DNA of 32,484 nucleotides from a virus, in IMG/VR virus record IMGVR_UViG_3300031951_000752, positions 1 through 32,484 of that record. One strand, written 5' to 3'. Shown in pieces: positions 8,501-15,795 of the stretch. A program made the position numbers and the translations under genes. Positions within the stretch are counted from its first letter, which is position 1. Each line of letters starts with the position of its first letter. The notes under the pieces were generated by a model. The model had not been told where the DNA came from and ran no database searches. It saw only the letters and a program-made list of their open reading frames with translations.

Positions 8501-9996
8501 GTGGGGCCAGTCGGGATCGTGAAATTGAAGACAGCAGCAGATGACGTGCCGGAGTTAGTAACCGACGCAGAGCCGCCAGCAGGACTCGTTGTAGTCGTAC
8601 CAACAGCAATCGTTGCAGCAGAACCCGTGGGGCCAGTCGGACCAGTCGGACCTGTAGCACCAGTCGGGCCAATCGGACCTGTCGGACCAGTGGGACCAGT
8701 CGGACCCGGAGGACCAATAGGACCGGTCGGACCCGTAGGACCAGACACGCCAGCCGCCCAAACACCGTCACCGCGCCAGAACGTAGAGGCCGAAGCACTC
8801 GTACCGCTATTGAGATTGGTAACAGGTAAGTTACCCGTCACGCCCGTGGTAAGCGGCAATCCTGTCGCATTCGTCAACGTAACGGCGCTAGGCGTACCAA
8901 GATTGGGCGTAGTAAGAGTCGGGCTGTTGGAGAGAACAACATCACCGGAACCCGTTGAAGTCGTAACACCCGTACCGCCATTCGCCACCGCAACCGGGGT
9001 CGTGAGGCTAAATTGTGTCCCACTAAGTGTGAGGCCGGTACCTGCCGAGTAGATCTGGGCAGATGAGACCTGAGCAAACGTGATTGCCGTCGTGCCAAAC
9101 GTGATGACGCCAGCAGTGTTACAGACGTACGTTTCACCTGCACCGGTATTACCCGATGTGATGAAGAACGCGTCACCATTACCAAGAGAAGTAGGACTCT
9201 TCAGCCCATAAGTATCTGCGTCAGTAGCACGAGTCAGAACCCAAGCAACTGATCCGCTACCAACGGTCGTGACGGTATAAACACCGTTCTCAAACGCATT
9301 GGTCTGGTTGTAGATGAGGATTCTGTCGCCGGGCGCAGCAGTAGGGCCGTCCGGAGCAAACGCAGCAAGCGTACCGTTATTAGTCAGCGTAGCGCCGACA
9401 CCCACACCCGGACCACCCGGTTGGTTATAGATAGCGACAAGGTTGCCCGTGCTATTTGGAACCTCGTACTTGACCGGGCTGTGGTACGTAATACCCGATG
9501 AGACGAGGTTATCTACGTAAGTCTTATTGGCGATGTCATTGCCTGACGCCGGAGTCGTAGTGACCGTACCCGCCGTGAGAGTCGCCGTACTTATCGTAGC
9601 CGTCGTGAACGTAGCGGTCGTAGGAGTGACAGCACCAATGATGCTGTTCTCAATCGCGTAGCCCGTTAGATTGCCAGAAGTATCCTTGTAGACCGCCTTG
9701 CCTGCCGGGTAGTCAGCGAAGACAGACTTTGTTCCAGCGGATAAAGGAACGATCAAACCTCCGTTAGAGGAGGCCAGAATCGTGCTACGGGTTAGCGTAA
9801 GTCCCGAAGCAGAATACGTACCAATACCGACTTCCCACTCATTCGCAGTCTGGTGGGCAATCGTGTAGTACGTCGTGTTCCCGTCGCCAATAGCCGCAAA
9901 CGACTGATAGCCCGTCTGCGCCCCGTTAAGGGTGATCGTGCTAGTGCCAGTGGTAGTCGTCGTCTCATTGACGCGATCAGCAAGAACTAGAGCCAT
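5506..9996 (-). CDS. Large tail fibre: head domain, collagen-like shaft, FYD repeats, S74 self-cleaving chaperone
   Basis: The product is 1,496 residues. Residues 1-~410 are an N-terminal attachment region ([17 protein letters not shown]...). Residues ~414-559 are Gly-Pro-Thr/Pro collagen-like triplets with one VGTTTT...VTNSGT insert. Residues ~665-1280 hold seven spaced repeats of the type [19 protein letters not shown] separated by variable glycine/serine-rich segments. The last ~100 residues are a Peptidase_S74 intramolecular chaperone: [10 protein letters not shown] places the catalytic pair at S1399 and K1404, followed by [17 protein letters not shown] and a C-terminal coiled coil ([19 protein letters not shown]). 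In known S74 proteins the chaperone folds the trimer and then cuts itself off just before this serine. Cleavage here would leave a ~1,398-residue mature fibre. This is the most likely host-recognition protein of the phage. Confidence 0.92.
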   Translation of the reverse strand: MALVLADRVNETTTTTGTSTITLNGAQTGYQSFAAIGDGNTTYYTIAHQTANEWEVGIGTYSASGLTLTRSTILASSNGGLIVPLSAGTKSVFADYPAGKAVYKDTSGNLTGYAIENSIIGAVTPTTATFTTATISTATLTAGTVTTTPASGNDIANKTYVDNLVSSGITYHSPVKYEVPNSTGNLVAIYNQPGGPGVGVGATLTNNGTLAAFAPDGPTAAPGDRILIYNQTNAFENGVYTVTTVGSGSVAWVLTRATDADTYGLKSPTSLGNGDAFFITSGNTGAGETYVCNTAGVITFGTTAITFAQVSSAQIYSAGTGLTLSGTQFSLTTPVAVANGGTGVTTSTGSGDVVLSNSPTLTTPNLGTPSAVTLTNATGLPLTTGVTGNLPVTNLNSGTSASASTFWRGDGVWAAGVSGPTGPTGPIGPPGPTGPTGPTGPIGPTGATGPTGPTGPTGSAATIAVGTTTTSPAGGSASVTNSGTSSAAVFNFTIPTGPTGPTGGTGPTGPTGPPGSVGPTGPTGPTGSPGPTGPTGPIGPTGSTGPTGPTGPTGPPGPIAGSSGQVIYNNGGVAAGSANLTFDGSTLTANALNVTNNILNLGSTAVISKGGTWTEFRDPSGATKFWLGNDASIYMNASNYYLRDNGSSATWVNINSSLLSHSSSLRAPIFYDLDNTAFYTDPASTSVLNSTYIYRTFFRRANGADTGISWYSPSYTAWAEYMSPAGATGCGATGNITAPSGTLVTSWALRSFIESASGYGWTWESGSSSGQPSVVAEIRSTDGAAVFNGSVRTPIYYDSDNTAYYVDPASTTNLNLTRGYYWWTTYTSTNAPRWDCSFYVLQSQHWYSQTGAQTMYLGESGDFVYIRGYSTADGSFRAPIFYDSNNTAYYLDPNSSGTSLSAAGNLIYGNSGSNTGSFIYHGGGSGDYGVIRFYQAGSNNQTIHAFPTTWQGGSLQSTSAGSINLSGANGVTFGPWNANNGWIDTSGNFQANGSSRAPVFYDSNDTTYYLDLNSTTSGRLRGNLIFNDYGAGIVGTYASTRFQAVFAMGDAYKLAIDGTSTGNLYGIAWSYPSAGGAASNLASHGMLILENGGFYGAWGGGSLRTTSDVRGTLFYDWNDTNYYFDPASTSNANRINFNSCLSNAEFASNNNSSTSYSVAAIELRESNFGGSSSYLPPRLGFHWGGVVASQIGIESSGRISILNNPGTSYEALIGEILYGNASVRAPIFYDSNNTGYYVDPHSTSNLNQLQTDRTYGFSDIRSPIFYDYNDTGYYVNPNGTSQLSYVLANDWFRPQGTSGVYWQDYSYYFYKNPDTYGNFRCGVNPQSSYVGIQYSYSSSRATAMWDSGGNGGLYNYSYWIYYWLAGNACLGVRTSSTSSSYAMYVDGGIYSTGNVVAYSDVRKKTNIVTVDNALDTVLKLRGVYYNRIETNDEKVDPNKRQIGVIAQEINEVLPEVVTYAKDVDEYGVQYGNMAGLFIEAIKELKAEIEDLKRKLH

Positions 9997-9997
9997 T

Positions 9998-10168
9998 TCA
10001 GGCCCCCATCAGTTGATCTTCCGTAAACCAGCGCTGTTGAGCATTGCCTTCGGCATCGACCCATTCAACGAGATAGTAGACAACCCCGTCCTCGGTCATA
10101 CGCATAGCAACGACCGGACCTTCCGGTACAACAGCCTTGACGCGAACCTTATCGCCTTTCTTGAACAT
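9998..10168 (-). CDS. Small YodC/DUF2158-like protein
   Basis: The product is 56 residues ([19 protein letters not shown] ... WFTEDQL). The pattern of a basic GDKVRVK start, a short beta-barrel-like body (VYYLVEWVD) and a closing aromatic F-x-x-x-x-L resembles the YodC/DUF2158 group of small SH3-like proteins, but the match is only by eye. AAGGAG lies upstream with normal spacing. The stop is one base from the start of the giant fibre gene, so it is probably translated with it. Role unknown. Confidence 0.7.
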   Translation of the reverse strand: MFKKGDKVRVKAVVPEGPVVAMRMTEDGVVYYLVEWVDAEGNAQQRWFTEDQLMGA

Positions 10169-10178
10169 AAATTACTCC

Positions 10179-10760
10179 TTAAGCGGCATCGAGGCTGAAC
10201 GTGTAGGTCACGTTGAGCGTATCGCCCGAAGACACGTTGCGGTCTCCCGGCGACTGGAAGTCAGAAGCCGAGAAAAGAATACCAAGCGAACCGCCCTTGA
10301 CGTTGTTGCTGATCAGGAACGCGCCACCCACTGTATTCGTCGAGTTGATGTTGAACTGGGCGGGAGACAGCGAGTTCGTGATGACAGACGGGTCAGCATT
10401 CGTCGCACCGCCAAACACACAAGCCGGACGGGTCGCATTGCTGTACGGGGTGATCTCAGTCCAGCCTGCATGAAGCGCAGCCGTATCACTTGCCGCCGGG
10501 GTGTTCGACGCAGCAGCGCCATAGAGACCGATGTACCACGTGGCGCTATAAGTGACGCCCGTGAAGTACTTGTCGTTCATGTCCTGAAGACCAACGTTCA
10601 CCACGAGGTTCTTGGACTCAGCCGCCCACTTCAGGTTGCCGTCCTTATCGCGGCACTCTATGCGGTACACACCACCTGCACGAGCATGTTCGTCAGAACC
10701 GAGCAGGCGCTCAAGCGCCGCGCCCACTGCGTCTGCCGACTTGGCCTTTTCGTTAAACAT
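10179..10760 (-). CDS. Phage structural protein upstream of the fibre
   Basis: The product is 193 residues with a helical N-terminus (residues 1-27) followed by a beta-rich, Thr/Asn/Ser-rich body. A phrase of the type YFTGVTYSATWYIGLYGAA is followed by a Gly-rich segment and a closing strand (GDTLNVTYTFSLDAA). Proteins with this layout are frequent in tail regions of environmental podoviruses and are usually labelled structural. AAGGAG precedes the start. It may be a tail needle, nozzle or fibre adaptor, but the sequence does not tell which. Confidence 0.7.
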   Translation of the reverse strand: MFNEKAKSADAVGAALERLLGSDEHARAGGVYRIECRDKDGNLKWAAESKNLVVNVGLQDMNDKYFTGVTYSATWYIGLYGAAASNTPAASDTAALHAGWTEITPYSNATRPACVFGGATNADPSVITNSLSPAQFNINSTNTVGGAFLISNNVKGGSLGILFSASDFQSPGDRNVSSGDTLNVTYTFSLDAA

Positions 10761-10772
10761 CTCAGTAACTCC

Positions 10773-11186
10773 TTAAGTAAATCGAAGCAGCGCAGAACTG
10801 GAAGAATTGGTCGGCATTTGCACCGTGAAGGTGTTCGTAGCAGTCTTGTCCGCGCCAAAACTCAGGACCGCTATAGACTTGTTGCTCTTACTGGCGTTGT
10901 AGATCAGCCCACCTGCCGTCGTGAACGACGCCGGGGTCCACACAGCGTTGTTGAAATCTACGTAGACCACGCTATCTGCGGTGTTGATGGTTGTGCCCGT
11001 CAGCACGATGCCCCCAGCAGAGTAGCCCGTCCCGACCACTTCGTTAGTGGCGGAGTAAACCGTAGTGCTCTCGCTGAGGTCCGCAGTGCTGTAGTACAAA
11101 GCAAGCTTCAACGTATCCGTCAAAAGGTTGTGAACCCCTTGCAGGATCTCGGCTTTGAAACTCAGAGTTTGAGTCTGATAGATCAT
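10773..11186 (-). CDS. Phage structural protein, beta-rich
   Basis: The product is 137 residues with an ATGA overlap with the adaptor gene upstream. It begins MIYQTQTLSFKAEILQG and then runs through alternating beta strands rich in Ser, Thr, Asn and Val. There are no Cys, His clusters or membrane segments. This kind of protein is typical of the neck/tail region of environmental phages and is probably a virion component. No named family is recognised. Confidence 0.7.
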   Translation of the reverse strand: MIYQTQTLSFKAEILQGVHNLLTDTLKLALYYSTADLSESTTVYSATNEVVGTGYSAGGIVLTGTTINTADSVVYVDFNNAVWTPASFTTAGGLIYNASKSNKSIAVLSFGADKTATNTFTVQMPTNSSSSALLRFT

Positions 11187-11824
11187 GACGTGACCGGCAC
11201 CCTAACCTGACCTGAGCGGTACGCATCGCGACGGTTGAGACCGTCACCCATACGCATGAGCAACTGCATCGCTTCCTGATACTTCTGCTCGTAATACGCC
11301 ATCATGTCTTGCTCACCCTTCAAGTAGGTGTATGCCTCACGCAGCGAACCATAGAGCAGTACCGTTTCAAAGTTGTCACCCACCCATGACGTGCCAGCCG
11401 TAACGATGGATTCTGGGTAGTAGTAATAGTGCATCTCGACTTGATAGTTGCTATCCGGGGTCGGCCCCAAAATGAACGTGTTCTTGTCGAAGATGGCGTA
11501 GTACTTAGGCACGCCAGTATCGTCCGGGTCAGGATATGACTGACGGATAAAGTTCACATCCTTATCCAGCAGAAACTCCTGAGCATTCGTCGTCGGGTTG
11601 ATCACTGACAACGAGAAAGTAGCCAGCCAATCTGCTGGCATAGTCAGGTACTTGTTGTTAGGAGTCAGGGTACCGATCTGATTGCGACGGATCGCAGGGA
11701 TCTGCACCGAGTTATAAATACGCTCCTCAGCAAGTTGTACAAACGTAGGAATGTTCGCTACGAACGACGTTTCCGTCGATTCGCAGTACTGTTGTATCAA
11801 CGTAGTGAGAGTTGCGTAGTTCAT
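11183..11824 (-). CDS. Head-tail adaptor protein (SU10-adaptor / gp7-like type)
   Basis: The product is 213 residues. It opens with a helix (NYATLTTLIQQYCES), then the line FVQLAEERIYNSVQIPAIRRNQ and a central beta region around LTMPADWLATFSLSV. It closes with a helical C-terminus containing LLYGSLREAYTYLKGEQDMMAYYEQKYQEA. This order (helix, LAEERI segment, 'P-x-D-[WF]' strand, helix with E-x-Y-x-K) is characteristic of podovirus head-tail adaptors that dock under the portal. It sits four genes downstream of a gp4-like protein and upstream of the fibre, as expected for the neck block. Family membership is judged by eye. Confidence 0.75.
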   Translation of the reverse strand: MNYATLTTLIQQYCESTETSFVANIPTFVQLAEERIYNSVQIPAIRRNQIGTLTPNNKYLTMPADWLATFSLSVINPTTNAQEFLLDKDVNFIRQSYPDPDDTGVPKYYAIFDKNTFILGPTPDSNYQVEMHYYYYPESIVTAGTSWVGDNFETVLLYGSLREAYTYLKGEQDMMAYYEQKYQEAMQLLMRMGDGLNRRDAYRSGQVRVPVTS

Positions 11825-11835
11825 AACTTAGCGGA

Positions 11836-12084
11836 TTAACGCTCTTTGCCCTGACGCGTCAGCACGCCAGCCAAACCGCCCTTATCGAGGTTGACTTCAG
11901 CGATGAACTTGCGACCCTTGGTGGCAGCGCCGTAGCCCTGCATATCCATGTGGGTGACGCCACGGTTCACATCCTTCTCAGGATAGCCGTTCTCGCCCGT
12001 AGGAGCGTTATTTGGCTCAGGCTGCTTGTACTTGCCGATGGGGTTCATGTCCCAATCGAAGAACTTGAAATCAGGCTTACCCAT
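11836..12084 (-). CDS. Small hydrophilic phage protein
   Basis: The product is 82 residues (MGKPDFKFFDWDMNPIGKY...). It has an N-terminal aromatic patch, a Pro/Asn-rich middle (YKQPEPNNAPTGENGYPEKDV) and a basic Gly-rich end (KGGLAGVLTRQGKER). It has no known motif. Similar short proteins accompany neck genes in related environmental phages. It is probably a minor virion component, but this is from context only. Confidence 0.65.
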   Translation of the reverse strand: MGKPDFKFFDWDMNPIGKYKQPEPNNAPTGENGYPEKDVNRGVTHMDMQGYGAATKGRKFIAEVNLDKGGLAGVLTRQGKER

Positions 12085-12089
12085 GTTGA

Positions 12090-12266
12090 TTACCTCGGGC
12101 CAGAAGACTTACGCATCGGGCTGCGCTGGTTCATCACCTTCGCCATGTTCCGACCGTACTTCTTCATCTCAACGTTGGTTTTACCGCCCGCACGAAAGCC
12201 TTTAGCGTTCTTGCCGTGAGCCTTGTTCGCCGGAAGTTTGGCGTGTTCTTTCAAAGTCATAGCCAT
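12090..12266 (-). CDS. Small basic phage protein (58 residues)
   Basis: This frame runs from ATG 12266 with GGAGATTGAG just before it, to a TAA at 12090. The product is 58 residues, begins MAMTLKEHAKLPANKAHG, and is strongly basic (many Lys and Arg) with a helix-forming end (NVEMKKYGRNMAKVMNQRS). The ribosome site, tight packing between neighbours and the typical phage sequence style support it as a real gene. It belongs to a run of tiny basic proteins between the neck and head genes. Function unknown. Confidence 0.75.
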   Translation of the reverse strand: MAMTLKEHAKLPANKAHGKNAKGFRAGGKTNVEMKKYGRNMAKVMNQRSPMRKSSGPR

Positions 12267-12275
12267 CTCAATCTC

Positions 12276-12653
12276 CTAGGTCGTTACGACCGTTACATCT
12301 CCGACGTATCCTTTGGATACGAGATAATTCGGGGTCAACCCTGCATCCGTGGCATATGCGCCACCGACCGGGTTCCATCCCCACTGAATCATTCTACTAC
12401 CACCCGCACCGTCATTACCGGGCGCGTAGTACGTCGTATCCGGTCTCGGGTTACGGATTGCCTGCGGGTCATCTACTGGGTACAGACCAAGCGACAACTG
12501 TGGCTGATCAGGCTCCCAACATTCTACGCAGACCAGAATATTGACGTTCTTGGTTTTGATGACAAGCGGCCTAAGATCCCTGAGCTTATAACGCCACCCG
12601 CAGCGGTCGCACTGCGAGATAGCATGTTTGCCACTTGCAAACCTATTAGGCAT
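12276..12653 (-). CDS. Zinc-ribbon phage protein
   Basis: The product is 125 residues. I chose the ATG at 12653 because it overlaps the previous stop as TGATG; longer in-frame starts would run deep into the neighbour gene. Two CxxC pairs (C15-D-R-C18 and C42-V-E-C45) with the connecting beta strands form a likely zinc ribbon. The remainder is Pro/Gly-rich and includes a PVDDPQAIRNPRPDT stretch. Proteins with this order are found next to gp4-like genes in many environmental phages. It probably has a virion or assembly role, which is not shown by the sequence. Confidence 0.75.
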   Translation of the reverse strand: MPNRFASGKHAISQCDRCGWRYKLRDLRPLVIKTKNVNILVCVECWEPDQPQLSLGLYPVDDPQAIRNPRPDTTYYAPGNDGAGGSRMIQWGWNPVGGAYATDAGLTPNYLVSKGYVGDVTVVTT

Positions 12654-13378
12654 CAGTAGCCTCCCAAGAAGCTCTGACGCGGCACAAACCGCACCGCTGC
12701 CTTCTCCCGGTCTTCGCCCGCAGCTAAGTCCCAAGCCTCGTCGTACTGAGCCTTCAGCACCATCGTACGAGCATCAGCGCCGGGGATCTTCATCGAAAGC
12801 ATATAGGCCAATCCCGCGACCATGCAGGGCAGGAAGCGGAACGGGATATCCTGACCGTTGGAGCCATTTCCAACATCGAACATACGACGGAGGCGGGTGT
12901 AGTACAGCGTGTAGGTCGTGCTGTTGTCGGGCTTCGGCCACACAGTAAACTGCGGGTAAACCACGCTACCCGCCGAATCCGTTGCACCCGTACGACGATT
13001 GATCCAGATCTGGATAGGACGCCCCGTCGCATTCTTGTTAGGAATAGCAACGTAAGTGCTAGACGAAATACGGCTGATGTTGATGTCGATCTGGTTTGTC
13101 CCCGTGCCCGTACGGATCACGTGGTCCAGAAGGTCAACCGTGTCAGCAGCAAGGTCGTACGTTCCGACGTTGTAAGTCAGGGTATGGGTGCCCTGCTCAA
13201 GCGTCCAGAGGTTGATACCCCGGTTAGCCCAGTCCATCAGAAGTAAGGACAGACTACGCTTTGCCGTACGCAGGTCATAACCGCTACGCAGTTCCGCACC
13301 GCAACGCTCGAAAGCCTCTTCTACGATGGTATTGAGGTCGAGGTTAAAGTCGGTAGTGGCTGTAGTCTTGTCGGCCAT
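12653..13378 (-). CDS. Podovirus gp4-like tail accessory / DNA stabilisation protein
   Basis: The product is 241 residues. The start LDLNTIVEEAFERCGAEL followed by RTAKRSLSLLLMDWANRGINLWTLEQ is the hallmark of proteins related in layout to phage P22 gp4. That protein binds beneath the portal, seals packaged DNA and carries the tail. A middle beta domain (DLLDHVIRTG...) and a C-terminal helical part (FLPCMVAGLAYMLSMK...) complete it. Its distance from the SU10-type adaptor fits the neck block. The assignment is from pattern recognition, so I hold it as likely rather than certain. Confidence 0.78.
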   Translation of the reverse strand: MADKTTATTDFNLDLNTIVEEAFERCGAELRSGYDLRTAKRSLSLLLMDWANRGINLWTLEQGTHTLTYNVGTYDLAADTVDLLDHVIRTGTGTNQIDINISRISSSTYVAIPNKNATGRPIQIWINRRTGATDSAGSVVYPQFTVWPKPDNSTTYTLYYTRLRRMFDVGNGSNGQDIPFRFLPCMVAGLAYMLSMKIPGADARTMVLKAQYDEAWDLAAGEDREKAAVRFVPRQSFLGGY

Positions 13379-13399
13379 TACTTCTTGACCTTTGCTTTT

Positions 13400-13654
13400 T
13401 TAACGCTTGGCGGTTTTTGCGCTTTGACGGAAGGCTTCGGCTGTAGGGGCACCTTTTGAACCCACTCTACGCATTTTCTCCCCAGACCCCGCAGCGATCC
13501 GAGCACGTTTTTTATGAATGTTTTCATAGAGACCCCCGCCCTTAAAAGTCTTAATCCGCTTACCCGTGCCACCAACAGGCTTATCGTCCCCACGCCGCTT
13601 GGCACGGGGGATCTTGCTAGGAGCCATAGCACCCATACCACGCGACGGCATCAT
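13400..13654 (-). CDS. Small very basic phage protein
   Basis: The product is 84 residues, with ATG 13654 overlapping the previous stop as TAATG. It is Lys/Arg/Gly-rich with a typical phrase near the C-terminus (RRVGSKGAPTAEAFRQSAK) seen in many small late proteins of environmental phages. A second frame on this strand (13378-13641) overlaps it; I prefer this one because of the coupled start and the recognisable C-terminus. Role unknown; possibly DNA-associated because of its charge. Confidence 0.7.
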   Translation of the reverse strand: MMPSRGMGAMAPSKIPRAKRRGDDKPVGGTGKRIKTFKGGGLYENIHKKRARIAAGSGEKMRRVGSKGAPTAEAFRQSAKTAKR

Positions 13655-13902
13655 TAGACGAACTTCCCGCGAGTCTTGCCCTTGGTTACACAGCCATCAG
13701 CACGCTTGGAAGCAGAGGAGACAGAGCCGCCTTTCTTCATACCCGACACGCTACGCTTCTGCGCTTTTTCATACGCTTCGCGCATCTTGCGAGCCATCTC
13801 TTCCTGACGTGCCTGCTCAAGCGCCTCACGTTCTCTACGTGCTGCTGAAGCCTGCTCTGGCGAACGACGGGGCCCCTGCGGGCCTTTGGGCGTCTGGTTC
13901 AT
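13654..13902 (-). CDS. Small basic protein with GGSV...KGKTRGK C-terminal motif
   Basis: The product is 82 residues from ATG 13902, which overlaps the preceding TAA (TAATG). A charged helix (residues ~14-45, with AARREREALEQARQEEMARK) is followed by a Gly/Ser/Lys-rich end containing KKGGSV and ADGCVTKGKTRGKFV. The same ending occurs in the protein upstream (13902-14309), so these two share a C-terminal element. Function unknown. Confidence 0.7.
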   Translation of the reverse strand: MNQTPKGPQGPRRSPEQASAARREREALEQARQEEMARKMREAYEKAQKRSVSGMKKGGSVSSASKRADGCVTKGKTRGKFV

Positions 13903-14309
13903 TAGCACTTACCGCCGTAAGCCATCTTGACCATCTTGCCCTTGGTCTTGCCCTTGCTGGCGATACCATCCGCGCCCTTGCGGAACACCGAACCGCCTTC
14001 CTTATAGCCCTTGACCATCGCACGGCCCATGGTGTCCGGCGTACGACGCTTCATAGCGCGGCCAGCCTTATCGGCCAGACCACCCTTACGCATCATGGCC
14101 TGCGTACCGCCAGCCGCGCCCATACCACTCACCGGGTTGGCAGCACCGCCACCAACAGGAGCAGAAGAACGCGGAGGGCTCGCCATCACTGCACGCTGAG
14201 CAGCACGCGGGTCGCCACCGGGCTTGTATCCCTGATAGTCCCTACCCAACTTCGTAGCAATACGCTGCCGAGAAGCCGCCCGCTGGGCATCGGTCATTTT
14301 GCTCATCAT
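13902..14309 (-). CDS. Basic protein with GGSV...KGKTKGK C-terminal motif
   Basis: The product is 135 residues, starting with ATGA overlap from the 49-residue gene before it. The N-terminus is a basic helix (TDAQRAASRQRIATKLG). The middle is Gly/Ala/Pro/Met-rich and likely disordered. The end has EGGSVFRKGADGIASKGKTKGK, the same type of ending as in the next protein, plus a terminal YGGKC. The net charge is strongly positive. Such proteins are common in the head region of environmental phages without a known role. Confidence 0.7.
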   Translation of the reverse strand: MMSKMTDAQRAASRQRIATKLGRDYQGYKPGGDPRAAQRAVMASPPRSSAPVGGGAANPVSGMGAAGGTQAMMRKGGLADKAGRAMKRRTPDTMGRAMVKGYKEGGSVFRKGADGIASKGKTKGKMVKMAYGGKC

Positions 14310-14455
14310 TTCGATTTACTCCTGAATTTACGGCCTTTGTCGGCCTTGTTGAATTCCTTCGCCACTTTAGTCGGGACTCCGACTTTCTTAGCAAAGGCTG
14401 GGTTATGGGCGGCAGCGGCCATGAGGTTACGCTGCGCTTTTGACTTACTGGGCAC
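14306..14455 (-). CDS. Tiny basic phage protein (49 residues, GTG start)
   Basis: This frame goes from GTG 14455, inside the end of the preceding gene, to TGA at 14306, which overlaps the next ATG (ATGA). The product begins PSKSKAQRNLMAAAAHNP and continues FAKKVGVPTKVAKEF, a sequence style I recognise from many short phage proteins (a basic helix pair). The coupling at both ends and this familiar pattern support it despite the short length and non-ATG start. Function unknown. Confidence 0.72.
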   Translation of the reverse strand: MPSKSKAQRNLMAAAAHNPAFAKKVGVPTKVAKEFNKADKGRKFRSKSK

Positions 14456-14687
14456 GATGCTGCTCCACTAATCTGTCGATCTTCTGCTCTAAACGATCCA
14501 GACGATCTAAAAGTATCTGAGAATCAGCGCGTACTTCAGCCCGTGTAACATGATCTCGCGCAACTTCTTCACGGGTCTTGTTGAGAAGAATCCCAAGTCT
14601 CTTGAGTTCTTCAAATTTGTCTTTCACGACAAACCCCAAGATACCCACGATTCCCGTAAGAACCATGTTCCAAATGACCATTTCCAT
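14445..14687 (-). CDS. Small membrane-anchored coiled-coil protein
   Basis: The product is about 80 residues. The ATG at 14687 lies one base past the previous stop; a second ATG at 14681 is also possible. A long in-frame upstream extension would overlap the neighbour entirely and is rejected. Residues ~5-22 (IWNMVLTGIVGILGFVV) form a membrane segment, followed by a long charged helix with heptad-like Leu spacing (FEELKRLGILL, then ILLDRLDRLEQKIDRLVEQ). The topology is like the protein at 141-404. It could be a membrane or tail-associated factor; no family is recognised. Confidence 0.68.
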   Translation of the reverse strand: MEMVIWNMVLTGIVGILGFVVKDKFEELKRLGILLNKTREEVARDHVTRAEVRADSQILLDRLDRLEQKIDRLVEQHRAQ

Positions 14688-14688
14688 C

Positions 14689-14943
14689 TCAACACTTCCA
14701 TGCGCGAAGAGACTTGTTGATGCGGCTATTCGGATCATTGGCCGTCTTGGCACTCGTAAGTTTGCGCTTCATGCCAGACATACGGGCACAGAACGATTTC
14801 TTACGAGGACCGCCTTCAGGCTGCGGAGCCTTGAGACCCGGCTTACCGGGATTAGCGCGGTTATAGGAAGCCCGACCTTTGGCATTCAAGCCGCCAGCCG
14901 GGTTTTTCCCTTCTTTCCGCTGCCAAGCGGGTGACTTAGGCAT
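14689..14943 (-). CDS. Small basic phage protein, DUF6321-like
   Basis: The product is 84 residues. The start at 14943 overlaps the end of the 101-residue gene by eight bases. The sequence has the marks of a widely spread small phage family: a start of the type SPAWQRKEGKNPAGGLNAKG, a middle with KAPQPEGGPRKKSFCARM, and an end with KTANDPNSRINKSLRAWKC. I think this is the DUF6321 group, though the name is from memory. It has no known role; it is basic and may be DNA- or RNA-associated. Confidence 0.72.
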   Translation of the reverse strand: MPKSPAWQRKEGKNPAGGLNAKGRASYNRANPGKPGLKAPQPEGGPRKKSFCARMSGMKRKLTSAKTANDPNSRINKSLRAWKC

Positions 14944-15241
14944 AGAACACCATCACCGAGACCACGCTCGTCAGATCAACATAAATGTCGGTCTGGAAGA
15001 GCAATCCTTGATCAGGGATCAGGATGTAGTCTGGAGTCGAGGACGCAGCAAGGGTATTGACGGTCAGTTTGACCGAACCTGAAGCTCCGCCATCTCTAAA
15101 CACCACACTGCCTGCCCCCGTGTCGGGGATGATGTAAATAGCCTTAACGCGGTTACGGCCAAGGGTATTACCCGCCTGATCAGCGAGGAGCCCGTCCGTC
15201 GTTCGCACCGCACTGGCTAAGACATCTGTTTGCATAGCCAT
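14936..15241 (-). CDS. Small phage structural-type protein
   Basis: The product is 101 residues (MAMQTDVLASAVRTTDG...) with AGGAG before the start. It is beta-rich, with phrases RVKAIYIIPDTGAGSVVFRDG and LLFQTDIYVDLTSVVSVMVFY. Small proteins with this kind of beta-sandwich layout are common just downstream of capsid genes in environmental phages and are often decoration or capsid-vertex candidates. No function is shown. Confidence 0.7.
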   Translation of the reverse strand: MAMQTDVLASAVRTTDGLLADQAGNTLGRNRVKAIYIIPDTGAGSVVFRDGGASGSVKLTVNTLAASSTPDYILIPDQGLLFQTDIYVDLTSVVSVMVFYA

Positions 15242-15253
15242 TAGCGGCTCCTA

Positions 15254-15655
15254 TTAAGCGATGGTTACGCCACGCGAAGCAAGGATCGCCCAACCAGCAG
15301 CGGTGTAGATCAACGTGACAGAATCGCCTGCCGCCGTGAACGTGATGGTCGCAAAGCCAAGCGGGGTGGTCGGGGTCAGCAGAGCCGAACCACCGTCAAC
15401 CGTGTGGACAATGACCTTGAGTTCACCAACAACGCCATTGGCAAGCGTCAGAGCCTGCGCCACGCCAGACGTAGTGAGCGAGGTGAACGTGTTGGTAACG
15501 TCAACCGCACCAGCGCCCGAGAGGGACTGCGTGCTAAGGACGATATCCTTACCAAACGAAGAGTTGATCGTGACGGCACCCGTGGTGCTGTCGATAGTGA
15601 CGGACTCAAAGCCGTTCTGTGAACGGACCGGCCCCGTAAACGTGGTGTTAGCCAT
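15254..15655 (-). CDS. Phage structural protein, first gene after the capsid terminator
   Basis: The product is 133 residues (MANTTFTGPVRSQNGFE...). The start 'TTFTGPVRS-NGF' followed by beta strands and a closing TFTAAGDSVTLIYTAAGWAIL is common among small head-region proteins of environmental phages. Those proteins are often annotated as head decoration or fibre-like. It lies after the hairpin terminator that follows the capsid gene and is separated from it by about 150 bases. The structural role is inferred from place and composition. Confidence 0.72.
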   Translation of the reverse strand: MANTTFTGPVRSQNGFESVTIDSTTGAVTINSSFGKDIVLSTQSLSGAGAVDVTNTFTSLTTSGVAQALTLANGVVGELKVIVHTVDGGSALLTPTTPLGFATITFTAAGDSVTLIYTAAGWAILASRGVTIA

Positions 15656-15686
15656 TAAAAATACCTCACATGCGAGTAATAACGGT

Positions 15687-15729
15687 GCTTATCAGTCTGC
15701 ATGTCGTCAGTCGGGCCTGTCTGATAAGC
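15687..15729. repeat. 9-bp perfect inverted repeat with 25-base spacer in capsid/next-gene gap
   Basis: The arms GCTTATCAG (15687-15695) and CTGATAAGC (15721-15729) are exact reverse complements. They lie between the capsid terminator and the start at 15655, in the ~115 bases that carry no gene. It could be an RNA stem in the leader of the downstream genes or a protein-binding site. No clear sigma70 promoter is seen here. Low confidence in any function. Confidence 0.35.
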
Positions 15730-15777
15730 GATGTTTCCCGATAAAGACTATATACGCCTAGGTTTCCCAAAAGGGAA

Positions 15778-15795
15778 GGGGGGCCGAAGCCCCCC
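15778..15795 (-). terminator. UUCG-hairpin terminator after the capsid gene
   Basis: On the minus strand the sequence reads GGGGGGC-TTCG-GCCCCCC, a 7-bp G/C stem with a C(UUCG)G tetraloop, 12 bases after the capsid stop. The tail is not a clean T run (TTCCCTTTTGGG), so it is more an attenuator or processing/stability hairpin than a perfect intrinsic terminator. It would let capsid mRNA accumulate above downstream tail mRNA. Confidence 0.7.

Noticed and set aside
8393-9052. Plus-strand Gly-Pro-Val frame opposite the giant fibre
   Set aside because: The same mirror effect of the collagen-like codons; it runs against a well-supported gene.
10137-11210. Long plus-strand frame of 357 codons
   Set aside because: It lies opposite three well-supported minus-strand genes with ribosome sites and overlaps; its Arg/Val/His-rich composition is that of an antisense shadow.
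13378-13641. Alternative minus-strand frame of 87 codons over the basic protein gene
   Set aside because: The overlapping frame 13400-13654 has a coupled TAATG start and a recognisable C-terminus, so this one is a shadow.
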